64,000 nt of DNA from Sycobia sp. Sy_11 (taxonomy: Eukaryota; Arthropoda; Insecta; Hymenoptera; Epichrysomallidae): NCBI GenBank assembly GCA_018907035.1, contig JACCIC010000212.1:537501-601500 (forward strand), written 5' to 3'. The position numbers and the translations under genes are program-made. Each line of letters begins with the position of its first letter. Position 1 is the first letter of the stretch. Shown here piece by piece: positions 11,266 through 25,111 of this stretch. The notes under the pieces are model-generated. The model did not search any database. It saw only the letters and a list, made by a program, of their open reading frames with translations, and was not told the origin of the DNA.

Positions 11266-11865
11266 AGGCATTCCCCGAAGGCTTCGCGCTTCCTCCGCTC
11301 GTTACAAGATCGCGCCCCGCCCCAGCCTCCCCGACAGGGGATAAAATTCGGAAAGGCAGGCTGATCTCGGTCGTAAATACTTAGCATATACCAGCGCCGG
11401 CGCAAACGAGGGCCCGCCGGGAGCGGGCGGCGCGCCGATAAATCAATGGGCCATGGTAATGCGCCGATTTCAATAATTTAAATATGGATGAGCCCGTGGC
11501 GTGGCAGGGGGGGGAGGGGAGGGGGCGAGAGGACGAAGAAAAAATGAAGAGTAATCCGGGAAGACGCGTGGAAAAGCCCGCCGCTGGTGAATCGCTTCTT
11601 AATGATAGCGCGGGCAGGCAGGCGCAACGCGCGCGCATTCGACTCGCTCGACGCGCGGCGAACGGGCAAATCAAGAAAAAAAAAAACGAAAGAACGAAAA
11701 AAGAGAGATATAAGAGAAATATGCTCTCGCCGGGGCTTAGCAGTATCGGCCAGAGTTCGTGCGGATTTGCCGTTTGCAGGTGAATTCTGCGCGAAGCGAC
11801 GCGCAATTTTAAAGGGCGCAATTAAACGTCGAATATTTATGCGACTCGCGGTCGTCGTTCGATCT
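11266..11865. other. CpG-rich GC island
   Basis: GC-rich with many CpG, CGCG and GCGC steps and a G-rich run at 11507-11525. The overlapping frames open here on both strands are rich in Arg, Pro and Ser, as expected from composition, and have no recognisable domain. Confidence 0.5.
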
Positions 11866-14800
11866 TGACGCGTTCTTTTTTCTCTCTTTCCACTTTGTGA
11901 GCGTTAAATACTGAACAAATTTCATTTGTCAGAGAAAAAATTTAATGAATGTACAATTTTTACGTAAGCGTTTTTCAATGAATAATCAATGTACAATTAT
12001 CTTCATTTAGTTACTGAAAACTCTTTTCGAATAAATACGATTTATGATGGACCGAAGGGCAAATCTTTACATTTATTGTAACTTTCGTATTATGATGAAC
12101 GATTTAATTCTTTTACTAGGACAATAAATATTATTTAAAATTCATACGATTCCTTGGGTCATGCGTACTTATTATCTAGTAAGAATTGTATATTACGAGC
12201 TTCTTTGACAAAAATGTGGAACAAGTTACAAAGAAGTAATTTATCCACTGAATAAGCCATTTTATTACTCCAGACTTAAAAGTAAACAAATAAAAAGAAA
12301 CCTAGATAATATTTTATTAAACAATTTTTTAAAATACTTTACATTTCAAAAATTCAACAGTAAATTCTTTAGAAAAAAAAATTATCTTTAATGAAAACAT
12401 GGTTACGTACTTCTATGCAGATTGTCTACAGAAAGTTATTGTCAAAATTGCATAAAGATGCATGAAATACTGTAGATGTAATCCATATTTCCATTTTGAG
12501 AAAAGTGATTTTAAGAAAAATCCTTTTAAAATTTCTGTATTACGTAAAAAAAATGTAAGTTTTCTGTCTAACAATTTTATATATTTAAAATTTTATGGAT
12601 CCGCTTCCTCTTACTACAGAATCACCAAAGTATTTGAACGAATCATAATTAACTTTTAAATTCATTCGATTTCTATTATATATCATTTTAAATGTGCTTC
12701 ATTACATAAAATTCTTACTCAAGCCGTCACCAGTAGTGATGCAGCGAACCGGTCAGACACATTTTCCCCACCTCCGTCTGACCGAAAATTACCCATGGCC
12801 TACGTGTTGAAAGTATAATTGCACTTTTAACGTTTTTCATTAACTTTTAACATTTTTAACCGTTTTTAATTAACTTTTAACGTTTTTTTCCACATCTAAG
12901 AAAGGTAGCGGCTAAAACTCGCGTAATTTGAGGGAGCGGCAGGAGCCGTAAGGCTAATTATCGCTACGAGCTTCGTCCGAAATCGTGTATTTTTTAATAT
13001 TTACCTTATTAATTCGATATTATTTAGTTTTTATCAATAAGAGTGATTTTTTTTTCAACCTTGTGTTGGAATTCTCAATAATATAACAATTTCATTGTCT
13101 CGTTTTGTGAATGTTTTAATTTTTATACGTGCTGGATTCAAATTAAAGAAAATTCGGCTGTATTCCTACCAGGAGTTTCTACAAATAAATCCTTATTTCA
13201 TAATATATGTTTTCTACAATATTTGTCACCGAATGACTTGGCCGCACGGACGATACTATAATATCGCCCCTTATTCGCCTACGCTTTCGCGTACTCGCGG
13301 GAATCGGACCTAAATGTTAAATCACGCACACGGCAGTATTATAATTATAGATTGATCGGGAAACTGCTAATTGACCTAGTCTGTATTTTAGTTTTATCCA
13401 GCCTTTGAACTCCAGCCACCCTGCTGGAAATAATATTGCGGAAAAGAGTAAATAGTTTAGGAATTAAAAAATAATATTTAAAAATAAAAGCGGTTAATTT
13501 TTATTTTTGGAGAAACTTTGTGAGAGAACAATATTAAAATCTGGTTATTTAACCATTTACATGATTTTTATCCTAAATAAATAATGGAATTTGCGTCTTA
13601 TATTTTTAATACAAAAACATGTGAAATTTATCTCGTACAAACTAATACTGTATTCCGTTTAATATTTCAGTCACGAAAATAAAACCTTCTAAATTAATCT
13701 GTAGTTTTAATACTTAGCCTGCGGTAGGAGCGTGTATAAAATGTAAGAGGGAGGGCCATATAGAAGTACTATATTATGCGAGGGAGATAGCGGAAATACC
13801 GAAAAAATATAAAGCAGGGCGAGAAAAATAAAAGTGAATTACAACTCGATGCATCAAGAATGCAGAGATAGCGGCTTGAATTACAGAATTCTATTTCGAG
13901 TTTTTTTTTTGTTACCTCGGTTTTATAAATCCGCGCGTGAAAATCGAAAGAAACGAAATAATTCAACTTAGTATAAATAAAACATCGACTTCAATAATGA
14001 CAAAGATTGCACTCGCTCATCTGAAGATGTAAATTATGACAAACGCATGCTGTACTAATAGAAGAATGCATATAGAGAAGGTGTAACCTCATTATTCATT
14101 TTCAAATTTACGAAATGTAACACACTTGAAATACCGATTAAGTTAGAAAATATTTCTTTGCTAAATAGTTGGAAAAATTTAAGGTGAAAATCGTAAAGAA
14201 ATAATCAGAATTTAATTATAAAATCCGTTATTTAGAGTCTCTGAGAAACTATGAATGGGAAATTTAACGAGTATGAAAACTCAATATACATATAAATAAA
14301 ATATGTGTAAAAGAAACAAGAATAAATTAAAATTTTAATTGTATTATTGTATTCGATCATTGCTAAAATGTTATTTTCTTAAACAAGTGGTATCCTAAAT
14401 TCGGATTAATTAATAAAAATCTGTAGTTTTTCTATGTCGAAAATTGCAAAGGACAAACGATACTGTTTTTCCATTATTTCATATTTCATTGAGAGAGAAT
14501 GTATGAATAACATAAATTATGATAAAGTGATAAAATTTTTTTAAGTTTCTGGATATGAAATATATCTTTTTATGTATTTGTCAATACAAGAATAGGGGCA
14601 ACAAATCAGTTTATTCGCTTCAGATACAAACATTTTTACCTATACTGTATATTCTAGAAATGTTCAGGATTCTCAGCACGGATTTCCAGATCCATAAATT
14701 GTCAATTCAGAAGCTAATTAGAGAACCTTAAATTTTTTTCACCATACACCAACAAAAATAAGAAAATTCAGTTGTATTTCTCGAAATTAGTCAAAAGAGA

Positions 14801-14885
14801 AACTCCCGTAACGCCGATGAGCAATGAAACAGGAATTTTGCGCCGAGACATATACACAAAATCTGCCGGTCATAAACTAAAATTT
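11866..14885. other. AT-rich gene-free stretch
   Basis: AT-rich throughout except for short CpG-bearing patches at about 12720-12980 and 13240-13420. A TAACTTTTAACGTTTTT tandem repeat is annotated separately. No gene was recognised. Confidence 0.5.
12821..12888. repeat. Short tandem repeat, unit about TAACTTTTAACGTTTTT
   Basis: Three copies start at 12821, 12841 and 12871 with one- or two-base differences, plus a partial copy near 12857-12867. The repeat lies in an otherwise CpG-bearing patch, possibly an old repeat element. Confidence 0.65.
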
Positions 14886-15480
14886 CCCAATAAAACGGGC
14901 CCGCTTTCGTTCTCTCTCTCTCTCCCTCTCTTTCATTTACTCCCCCCCTCCGAGGCTTTATCTCGACCCTTTTTCCCCGCCGCCCCGCTTTAAATCAAGC
15001 CGCCCACCCCGCGAGGATCCCTTGTCTAATTGCGCGAGCCCAGCTCGCCCCTCCCTCCGCCGCCGCGCTCGCCATCTCTCCACCCGCGTTCGAATTACTT
15101 AGCTCGAAATTAGTTCCCGCCAGGAGGGCCAGCGCTCGAGCGCTCGCGCGTCGAAAGAAAGCACGCAGGGGGCGGGGGTATCGCGGGAATCCCCCTCCTA
15201 TCCCGTTGCGCGCCACCCGTCGAATTCTGCCGGGAATATTATTCAGCGGCCCGGGTTAATGGATTAGGATAATTTATTCCGGTGTGCGCCAACGGTTTCG
15301 CCCATCGCCGCCGCCTCGCTTTCGTCCCTAATTGTACGCGAGTCGCGGTCGCGGAACGATTCGCGTTGACGCCCGATTCTTTGCACGCGCTTACGGACGA
15401 TCGGTGATATTGGTTTCTACTTTTTGTCGAATACGTGTGATCTAGGCTGTAGGCTAGCGTAGCCTGAATTTTTACCGCCG
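14886..15480. other. CpG-rich GC island
   Basis: Dense CpG with pyrimidine-rich runs on its left side. The minus-strand frames open here are Ala/Arg/Gly-rich and are not recognised. Confidence 0.5.
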
Positions 15481-16260
15481 GGTGAAACTTGCTTGGTGTC
15501 TTAAAAAATGCAGATGCGTTCGAGCTCGTGCATAAGGTAACATAAAACATGTAAGCCAATATGAAAGTTTAAGTGGATACAGCAGGTTTAAGTTAGAAGA
15601 TAAAACAAAAAAGAATTTGAATCGTGTAATAAATATTATATATAAAACCTATTTCTTCGAGAATAAGTAGATATTATTGGATAAAATTTAAGGGGTTCCA
15701 TTTATTATTTTACGATATCATAGCTACAAAATCTAATTTTCCGACCACAGAATTTTAATTCCCTCAGCTGAAATTTGAGTCTGTTTTTGTTACACAAATA
15801 TGTTTTGGTAGTAGCAAAGAAAATTTAATTTGAATTTTTATTATAATTACTATTCATGCAATCACGTTTATTCTTTTCATTTCTTTTCGATTTGATTAAA
15901 TACATATAATCTAATTCGATACATATACCTATTTCTACAAAGATAAATAGATTAAATAATAATATCCTCAATTTAGAGCACATTTGATCCATTGGTCTCA
16001 TTGGTATTGTACGGTCGGTGAATTTGGATTTGGTACGCACTTCATATTATACATTCGAATCATATCGAGCTAAATAGTTCTTGAACTTCTCGAATTCTAG
16101 CTAATAATACCGACTTATTCTAGAAGAAATAAGCATCATATGTAGCACTTTTAATATACTTCATATGTTTTTTTATTTTGGTATTTAAAAATGGCGTGTA
16201 CCGTTAACGAAAAGGTACATTTTTCGGCAAATTTATTAAATAATGCTTTTTACGATTAAG
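15481..16260. other. AT-rich stretch
   Basis: No coding or structured feature seen. Confidence 0.5.
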
Positions 16261-17700
16261 CGGAAACGAATGCCGGCACTCAATGAATTCACGGCGAGCT
16301 ACGCATTAAAATTATTTTTCACAAGTGCGCGGCTCGCAAATTTCCAAACAATGGAGAATTTATAAAGTTGGTTGTTCGCCGTATGAAGGGTTTGCCGGCA
16401 TTCCGATCTTGATCAAGTGCTATTACGCGAGAGGTATCCGGCTTTACATGTAACAACGATGAAAATTTTGTATTAATCCAGGGACTCGAGTATTCCCCGC
16501 GTTCGTGTACGCACAAAGTTTCTATTTGCCCGGGCCGTAATACGGAGAGAATTGAATTCGAGCGGGGATTTCATAAACTGCCAAATCATTATTAATCCGC
16601 GCAAAATTATTTGCCTGCCCGATGATGGGATTTAATATTACGATTTATAACGAGAAAGTGGACGTTATGTTATTTATTTCAACGTGTTTATTTTAAATGC
16701 GTACAGACTCATTTTGTTTATAATAAACTGCATTCGCCAAAGCCGGCTGCCGGGCTCTTGACTGGGAAAAGAGATGACCTATTTCAATAGATGGACGGGG
16801 GGGGGCAAAAACGCTTCGATATTCATTAAATAGGAATGTCAGTTTTATTTCATATTATTTGTATGGTAAACTTCGACTGTCTATCAGATATTCAAAACAA
16901 TCGATACATTGGAGGAAACACATGACGAGATGAACAAACGAGGATAACAAATACGAGGATCGTCATCTACATGAGAGATACATGAGAGCTTGCTCGTAAC
17001 ACTTGAAAATAAGGACGTAAACGGGATAATCAAACGTGAGCCCGTATTTGGCTGACGGGACGTTTAATCCGCAACATCTACTCAGGCGTCAAAGACGCCC
17101 AATTGAACCAGACTCGGGCTCAACAACGGGACGGACCGACTACCGTCCTGGATGAAAAACAGCCAGCGACGGGGAAAGCCGCGCGCGCGAGACGGCGCTA
17201 CCCTGCAGTGCATCGGAAGCCCAGTTAACTTCTTGGCGCGCGCAACTTAACCCAGCCCGTATCCTTGCGCGGCGCGCGGATCCACGCCCGAGCAACGGAT
17301 AGGAGAAGAAAGAACGGGGCGAAGGCGGGGGGGGGGGTGAAATATGCGCGAGAATGGGAAATTTATGTGTAGCCACACCTGGTTAGTGCCGGGGCGCGAG
17401 CGAGTCCGCGCGCGCGAAATAGTCTCATAAATTTCCATACGTGCCGCCGGTAGGGGCGGGAGAAGGCGATGGGGAAAGAGGGCACCTAAATCTCCTGGGT
17501 GAGCTCGACGAAAGGCGCGCTACGTCCCTACCGCCCTTTCCCCGGAATATTGGCGGGCCGACGTGTATCTCGATTTTTTCACCGGTACGTCGGCCTTACG
17601 GATTGCTGGCGGAATGATGAAGTTGCGCTTCGGAGAAAATCTTGCCGCATCCTGGACGAGAGGGAGGGGGGGGGGTTCGCAGTTTTGAAAATTTAAGGTT
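16261..17700. other. Mixed to CpG-rich segment
   Basis: Moderately GC-rich from 16261 and strongly CpG-rich at 17040-17700, with G runs at 16797-16805 and near 17330. The frames on both strands are unrecognised and shadow one another. Confidence 0.45.
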
Positions 17701-18780
17701 ACCCGGAAGATGGCTTTTCCTGCTAAAGAGGCGTAGCAATTCTTCTTCGGTGCGTCGTCGTTCCGAAATTCAGTCCCGAAATAAATGTTGATTCGCGAGC
17801 AGAGGATTATTCGAAAAATTCGGATTTCAGCACATTGATATGTTGATGTAATTATCAGATACAGAGAATAAAAAGGTTTAAATCTATACAATTAATAGAA
17901 ATATAGATGTTGCAGAAAAGTTTGAAGTAGTTAGTTTTGAAAGTAGTAGATAAAACTGTTGCTTCGTCAGGTAATATAGTTCTTAAAGATTTCTGACATT
18001 TCTTAAACATTTTGGAACTTCTTCATAGAATTGAAGACTTGAACATTTCCATTTAATATTATTGTTGGTCATGAGGATTTGTCTGAACTAATTCAAAATG
18101 CCGTTTGAAATGCTGCTGAAATCGTTAAATATACATTTTTATTAATCGTAGTGTATCCTTGAAAAACTTTGCAAGATGTATTTTATTCATCATGCATCAG
18201 ATTTGAACCAAAAGGTTTGCTGACTTTAAATAATTGTCGAAAGATTAAAACAATCTTATCTCAGCTGTTATTACAAATTCGCAGATTTTAAAACATTGAC
18301 GAAAACGCGTTTAATTAAAAGTTTCGATTATCATCTAATATATGAAACAACTAAATATTACAAGGCTGGTTTAGCTGAAGTTATTTGGTTCATTGTTCAT
18401 GTCTGGAAACTTAATTATAATTCATTACTTCTGATTCCTATAGGTGCCAATTATAGTGACGTTCTTAATTCTACTGATACATTTAGAATAAAATCATGTG
18501 CTGTCTAATTACGAGTCACGAAAATATGTAAACATATGCAGCAATAACTTTTTACACTTCTTTACTGTACGTATTTATTTCTATACTTTTGTCAAAAATT
18601 TTCTTTACAAATCATTATGTTACCGAGACAAGTATATGTAGGTTGGACAAAAATTGAAAACTCCATTAATAATTCAATAATTCAATCTGCCTAATTAATA
18701 AATGCCGTCAATGTATTTGCAAACAACGTACAGTGAACTCTTTAATCAGAAGCTTACAGCTCTTCATATCGACGGCATGC
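17701..18780. other. AT-rich stretch
   Basis: No supported gene. A single mariner-terminus-like string, TAGGTTGGACAAAAATTG, occurs near 18639 but has no partner repeat or transposase. Confidence 0.5.
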
Positions 18781-18912
18781 AGTTAAGCAGGCCAGCTCTG
18801 ACAAGTGTTCATTTTCCCGCGTATGGGGCTCGGAAATGACCCCTTACCCTCGCGTAAATCATAATCGACAAAGTACGATGTCGGCAACTGTCAAAGTAAG
18901 AGAAAAGGATAA

Positions 18913-18920
<8 letters not shown>

Positions 18921-18956
<36 letters not shown>
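18921..18956. repeat. (GA)18 microsatellite
   Basis: An AG/GA run of about 18 units at the left side of a CpG-rich segment. Confidence 0.95.
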
Positions 18957-18960
<4 letters not shown>

Positions 18961-19814
18961 AGAGATCCGACGCGTCTCACCCAATAAGCCAGCCTTTATC
19001 TACAGCCGTGGCTGCCGATCCTACCCAACGTAAACCCCGGCAGTAGCCTTTCGCCCTTATCAAAGAAGCGTTGGTGTGTGCCTGGGGAGGAGGGGGAGGC
19101 ACAGGAGGCTCTATCCGTGGAACTTCATCGCGGCCTCCAGATCTGACACGTCCTTCGAGGCTCTCCGGCGAAGCCCCGGCAGCAACACCGGGGAGACAAA
19201 TGCGACTTTCATGCGACTTTCTCTCGACCCCTCCCTCTTTATCTCGGGCGCGCGCGGGCCGGTCCCGGCGCCGCGGTAGGGGAAGTTTAAACGACGCAAC
19301 TTTAGCGCGCGCGCGGCATCTCGTCCTCGTCTAGGCGTTCCCCGCTCCAGTCGAGCGTGTGTCTCCGGCAGGTGGATTTAATTGCTTCGCATCTCCTGCG
19401 CGCTGTACGCTCGATGGCCCGCTCGCCTCTGCGCCGACCTACCACCCCCCGCCCCGCGCCACCGTCTCTCCCTTCCGCCCCCTATCTCTCTCGCTCTTTC
19501 CTCCGTTGCGATTGTCTTTGGACTCGGCTCGAGATCCGAGCCTCACTCCCGCTCTTAAGCAACTACTGCCGGTGCCGCTGCCGTTGCCGCCGTCGTCCCT
19601 TCTTCTTCGTCTTCTTCTTCTTCGTATCTCCGGTGTCACGTCGAAAAGTTCAAGCGACTGCGGAGACTCAACTATACGAGGTCTCTCCTCCCCCCCCCCT
19701 AGTCGCCCGCTTCCAGCGGTGCGATCTCTTCTTCTTTTTTTTTTACGTTCAGCTTGCCGTTTAATAAGAACAGGGCGACGGGGACGTCGGATTTTTATGC
19801 CGGCGGAGAGCGAA

Positions 19815-19818
<4 letters not shown>

Positions 19819-19868
<50 letters not shown>
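19819..19868. repeat. (GA)n microsatellite
   Basis: A GA run of about 24 units with one GG interruption near 19857-19859. Confidence 0.95.
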
Positions 19869-20060
19869 TGGAGAGGGGACTGAGTCCTTTACCGATTTGG
19901 AGTGGAAAAAAATGGAAGAGGCCGGATTTCACTTTGGCCGTTCGATGTTTAATTGTAGAAATTCTCGGGGGTCATATTTCGCGAACTCGTTAGTCGTTTC
20001 TCGACTCTTTCCGGATTTCTCTTTTTACGAGTCCGGCTTACATCCAATGACTTACGGAAT

Positions 20061-20960
20061 TTTCCTGGGGACGAGGAACGAGAATCGTCGATAATACGTA
20101 AGTTTATTGATGAACAATTGGGCTTCCTTCCAAGTATTCTATGTTAATCAATAGCCATGATTTCTATTAGTGTAAGGATTTTATCTTAAATAATCTTCAT
20201 TAGGACATTTATTAGATATATATATATACCAAATTTATTCTCAAGCATTGAAACAATCTTTTTGATGATATAAAAGACAATGTTTAAAAGGTTCAAAAAA
20301 TAAAAAGAAATTGTTCTTATGTCCACTCCTGTAAATTTGGTAAAATGATTATCGGATTTACAGTCTTTATAATATAAATATAAAAATAAATAAATAAAAA
20401 ATTTAAATAATGCCCTCTTTCACGACGTTCACGTCAGGAGAATTTACAATATAAAAACTGCCACTAAAAATTGTATAGAAAAAAATAACAATACATAAAT
20501 ATATTATCAGAAAAGAATACATTATATTTATTTTTATATTTTCAATATCGTTCATAGTTATTTTTGTCTTTGATATTCTAAGGTGGTGCCTAGAGACAAT
20601 GACAGTCCGATGGTCATTATAATTATATTATTTTATAAACGCTTGCAGGGCCGATAAAACTATTTTTCAGTTTAAAATATTGAACATATGAGTGTTCTCG
20701 ATTTTAATACGATTTCGAAAGTTCGTAACTTGATATCTAAATTTTAAGAAATTCCGAAATTATGAAAAGTCTTATACATGAAAGATTCCGAATTGATTCA
20801 ACTACCGTAAATATTGTTCTATAATATTGATGTTGAAACCTCGAAAGTACTTTGAAATAGACGACGATCGCTTTCATTGTCGAGATCAGAGATAAATAAA
20901 CTGTACAATATACGAAGCAATGATCGCCGACAATGGGGTAAAAAACACGGACGTTCGTTA
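20061..20960. other. AT-rich stretch
   Basis: No coding feature. A short TA run lies at about 20214-20228. Confidence 0.5.
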
Positions 20961-22030
20961 CAATAGGCAAACAATTCGATGTTTTATTGGTCGCCCGAGC
21001 TCTCGAAGAAAGGCGGAAGAAAAATATTGAACCGTGCGACGCTCGCATATTTTTCTTTACCTTCGATCCCAACTATGCGCAAAGTTGACGGTGCGCCTTG
21101 TCATAGTGCTGGAACACATATACATATGCGGACGCATACACGGATGCACAAGGAGGAGGGAAAAAAGAAGAAGAGAGAAATACAGACTCAAACAACCGGG
21201 ACAATAGCGAGGGGGGGGGGCAGATTGTGTTATTCAAAAAGATGTTTGCAGCTGTCGGGAAAGATGGCAAAGCTGCACCACCGTTCCTCTGTTTACGGTA
21301 CAGACCGGTTCGCTCTTAAAGGGCCGCGCCGTATCGAAAATCCTCATAAACGCTCCGACCAGGAATTTAAAAAGTTTCAGTACTGCGAGGCCGATAACAA
21401 GCGAGTGAAGATTGAAACTTGCGAACATTCGAAACTTCTAAATAACTTTTAAAGCGACTGAAAAACAAATCGACTTTATAAATAAGCAGTTTATAAAACG
21501 ATCTAGAGATGGCAAATGCCAGGATCACAGCCGGCGAATCGTGAAAAGAAGTCTTTTTACTAATGTAACAAATCTTTACAAAACCAAATAATCCACTCGG
21601 TCGCCTCTTCTGTATTCTCACATTGGGGAGCAAAGCGAAATCGATCGATACATTGACGAGGAACAAAAAACGGGAATAAACACGCGATTTTTTCCCGTTC
21701 GCTACACTCGGCGTCTTCGAACCCCCTTGAAGGAAAGAAAATACAGCACCGCCCCGCCCCCTTTGGTCACACGATCCGCGTTTGCAAACCCTATTCAAAT
21801 TCTAGACGATCGCTCGCGAGACGACGGGGAGCCGTGTGCATTATTTACCGATTCTTGTTTGACTGTTTGACGATTCGCAGGGTTGAAAAGCAGCGCGGAG
21901 AATCGGGGCGCGAGAGCCGAAGGCACCCGTGCGAACTCGATGTTTTGGAGCTGCTGAAGGATATATGGAAAATCATAAGGGGACGAGATTGTTTGGTTTG
22001 AAATCTTAAACTGCTGGACGATACATCGAT
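20961..22030. other. Mixed-composition stretch
   Basis: Intermediate GC content. Frames of 140-157 codons open on both strands (about 20979-21452 plus, 21367-21798 minus), overlap each other and match nothing I recognise. I treat them as spurious. Confidence 0.4.
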
Positions 22031-22670
22031 CTTTTACCATTCATTTATAGCTACTCGTATTCATAATGAACAACTGAGTAGTGATTACTATAAATGTATG
22101 TATTCAAGTAATGTAATTTACGTATTAATATATTACCGTATCATATTTAAAATTAAATGAATTAAATTTATATACTTTTTAAAGCGCGGGGTAGTAATTA
22201 TCAAACTATCTTACGTAGTTATCTTCATCATTCCCGGTCTAGTCAAGGAGCGCAATATCGATACCAAGACAAGAGGCTCGACACACGTACGAATATTGGA
22301 CTTGGCAAGATTCACTCGCCGATTTACTTGCGTTTGCCGTGTATTTCTAGCATATATACTATTTTATCAAATAATTATCGCCCATAGTACATCAGGACCA
22401 CGACAATGCCAAGATCTCGAAACAGCAGGCACGCTTAATAATTCTGCAATATCTAGAATATTTCAACTGGCAATACTTATTAATACCAGGAGCAACATTA
22501 CTAATTGAAAGGCAAATTTTCTCAAGTATGCGTAACGCGATTTGCAATTTAAGTTTTAGATCGCGGCGACATTGTTTGCAAATTGAAGTAGGCAACTATG
22601 CTTATCTAGTACATTGTACAGAATTTTCTCGCGAGCGGTTTATCATTTTACGTGTATCATGCATGTCATC
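22031..22670. other. AT-rich stretch
   Basis: No supported feature. A frame at 22296-22508 looks like a hydrophobic leader but begins at TTG, not ATG. Confidence 0.45.
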
Positions 22671-23340
22671 ATCCGAGCCGTCGCTCTCACGCGAGTAAAT
22701 ACGCTCATGCCCGAACTTCCCTGCCCCCCCCCCATCCGGAAGGATTAAAGAACTTATGAAATTTCGAAGCTGCGCCCTCGAAGTACTTCCCGCATCCCGG
22801 GGCGCGGCGACAACTGTAATCCGCGCCCTACGGCCGAATCCACGCGCGCCGACGACGGGACGCACGGGCCGCGCGCGCTCCCATCGATCCCTCGATCGGT
22901 GCCCGTTATCGGGCTGCCCGGCCCTGCGAGACAAGGGAGCCGCGGTTTCCATCGACTCGTATTTGCCCACCAACCCCCCCCCCCCACCCTCCCGCCCCGA
23001 AGGGATGACGGCAGGGGAGAATTGATTTCCGCGCGGTAATTAAGCTCTTCTTTGTGCGGCGTTGGCGCATCCGCAATCGCGTGGTAGTGTCGGGCTCGGT
23101 TCGGCTGCGACGGGGGGCGGGTGGGGGGGGGGGTTGGACGAGATGGAGAGGGAGATCCGCCCGAGTCTAATTAAACGTCGGCTCGTATAAGCCGGTCGGC
23201 GCACCCATTTTGCGCCAAGGGGCTGCCAAGCGACGGGCAGGGCGGGAGAGGGGATGCATCTGATTTCTTTACCGGAAGCGCGCCCGACTGCTTGGAGGGT
23301 TTTTACCAAGAGAGGATGCCGTTGAATGGTCATGACTTTT
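22671..23340. other. CpG-rich GC island
   Basis: Dense CpG, a C12 run at 22974-22985, and a G-run cluster at 23112-23133 that could form a G-quadruplex. The two-strand open frames are composition-driven. Confidence 0.5.
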
Positions 23341-24312
23341 CTTAGGCACATTATGGCAAACTTAGAATTATTGTATTAAACAGCAAAATGGGCATGTTGC
23401 TTTTGGCTTAGGGATGTATGATAATTCATATCCACGAATCAAAAAAAGTATATAATTTTTAGCGCAATGCTTTTATCTAGTAAGTTTCTATTAAGTAATT
23501 GTCTAATAAGGTATTTTTTCGATATACATTTCTTTTTTTTTAAATTAGGCCGAATCTAGTGTATGATAGTAACTTCGATTGAAGAAACAAGAAAGTGTCG
23601 AAATCTATCTTATACTATCTTATGTAGATTCTTATATTGTTATCCGGGAACGTACTAAAATATATTATATTGAAAGAACTGTTTTTGTTTTCTTGATTGT
23701 TTTGATTTGAAAGCATGTAATTATTTATTTTTTGCTTCAACCTATCGGTTCATCAATATCATACCAAGTAAGTCAAGAAATCGTATAGAATATATATGAT
23801 AAAGCTCTAGAGATAGTATCGACAATTATCAAGTGTAAGCCAATTATTTTATTGTCGTTTAATATTAAAATTTTTTTTGCATTCAGAAAAAAATTATGAC
23901 AGGAATAAATATTTTATTCAAGCGCTATCATTTGTACGAAAATGAATTGATTAGTAAAACTCGCTGGTATTTCGATCTCAGTGTATGGATTGTCACACTA
24001 TACTGTAAATACATATGTGGTTATAAATGTTTTGTCTTGATGTCACATGATATGAATTTGACAGGAACTCAACCGCTGCGGTCTCGCTCTACGGGAATAC
24101 ATTTCAAACATGACGGATAATTCAGAAATTAATACACATAGAAAACTATACCCGATTATTACTGGCTGTTCAGATTTTTTAGTGTTCGCTCTCTAATACA
24201 ATTCTAACGAAAAGCACCTATCATCGATTTCACTGAAAATTATTGCAATTATGTTTTTTTTTTCAGTGCTAATTACAAATGTCGTAGTGACTTTTTTAGA
24301 TATCTTTAAAAT

Positions 24313-24627
24313 TCATCTTTTTATGCACAAATAGTTGCAGAAGTACTTTTCTCGTAAAAAATTGTATAAGTTCTGTAGAAAGGTTGGCTGATTTTTCACA
24401 ATTCGAGCATACACCACCGATACCGCAGGATATGCCAAGGCGTAATGATGAATGTTTTCCCCAAAGCATCGTTTAAACCGAAAAGATGTATGATTGAACA
24501 AGATGTATTTTTTTGTGTTTTCTGATACATTTGAAAATAAATTTTTTCTGGATTTCGTCATGAAAAATTCGCCTAAAACACACTGCGATATCTGTAATCC
24601 ATATCGCAAAAATGTTAGTATGCACAT
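24313..24627 (-). other. Unassigned 104-codon ORF in AT-rich DNA
   Basis: Starts at a true ATG and is Phe/Asn/Lys/Tyr-rich, as expected from AT-rich DNA. It has no signal peptide, recognised domain or promoter context. At this base composition one such frame in 64 kb is not surprising. Confidence 0.15.
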
Positions 24628-25111
24628 TTGTCATGAAAATAAATTTTTATAAACTTTTAATCGATTTTTCTTTCGGAAAAAAACATATCCCGGTAGGTCC
24701 TACAAGAGCGTTTGAATATTTCAGCATACTTCGCTAAGTCCCGTGTACGTCTCGTGAGATTACGGCCATTCTTTATATTTCTCTATTTTTTGCGAGTTCG
24801 CGCAAATCGTAGTGATTAACGTAAGGGCGACTGATTGCAAACACGCCGTTTAAGTTAGATATAGATTGAAAGAGCGACTGAACGATTAAGTTTGTGAATT
24901 AATACTTTTACGTGCATGGGGGTTGAATTTCCCAATCTGTTTTCTCTCGGTATATGTAAATCTCGGGATGATCGCTAGCATTCATGTTTAGAAGCCAGAG
25001 AAGTTGTCGATGGGCATCGACAGCTTGACGATTCGGAGAATGATCGTGTACAGCTAAATCGAGTCCTTTGGATAGAATTAAAGATTCTGCATATTTAGTT
25101 CGAATATATAG

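Larger units (their letters stand above)
18781..20060. other. CpG-rich GC island with two (GA)n tracts
   Basis: One of the largest GC-rich segments. The part at 19230-19700 is strongly C/T-rich on the plus strand and includes CCG and CTT triplet runs at about 19565-19624. Frames of up to 174 codons open here encode Pro/Arg/Ser low-complexity sequence and Arg-Glu repeats. I do not accept them as genes. Confidence 0.5.

Noticed and set aside
18638..18656. TAGGTTGGACAAAAATTG, similar to a mariner terminal repeat
   Set aside because: No inverted partner, no transposase similarity and no clear TA duplication around it.
19359..19883. 174-codon plus-strand ORF
   Set aside because: Pro/Ser/Arg/Leu-rich composition in a CpG and CT-rich island, ends in Arg-Glu repeats from a GA array, overlaps another frame of similar length.
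22296..22508. Frame with a hydrophobic leader resembling a secreted protein
   Set aside because: Starts at TTG with no upstream ATG in frame; rest of the frame is unremarkable.
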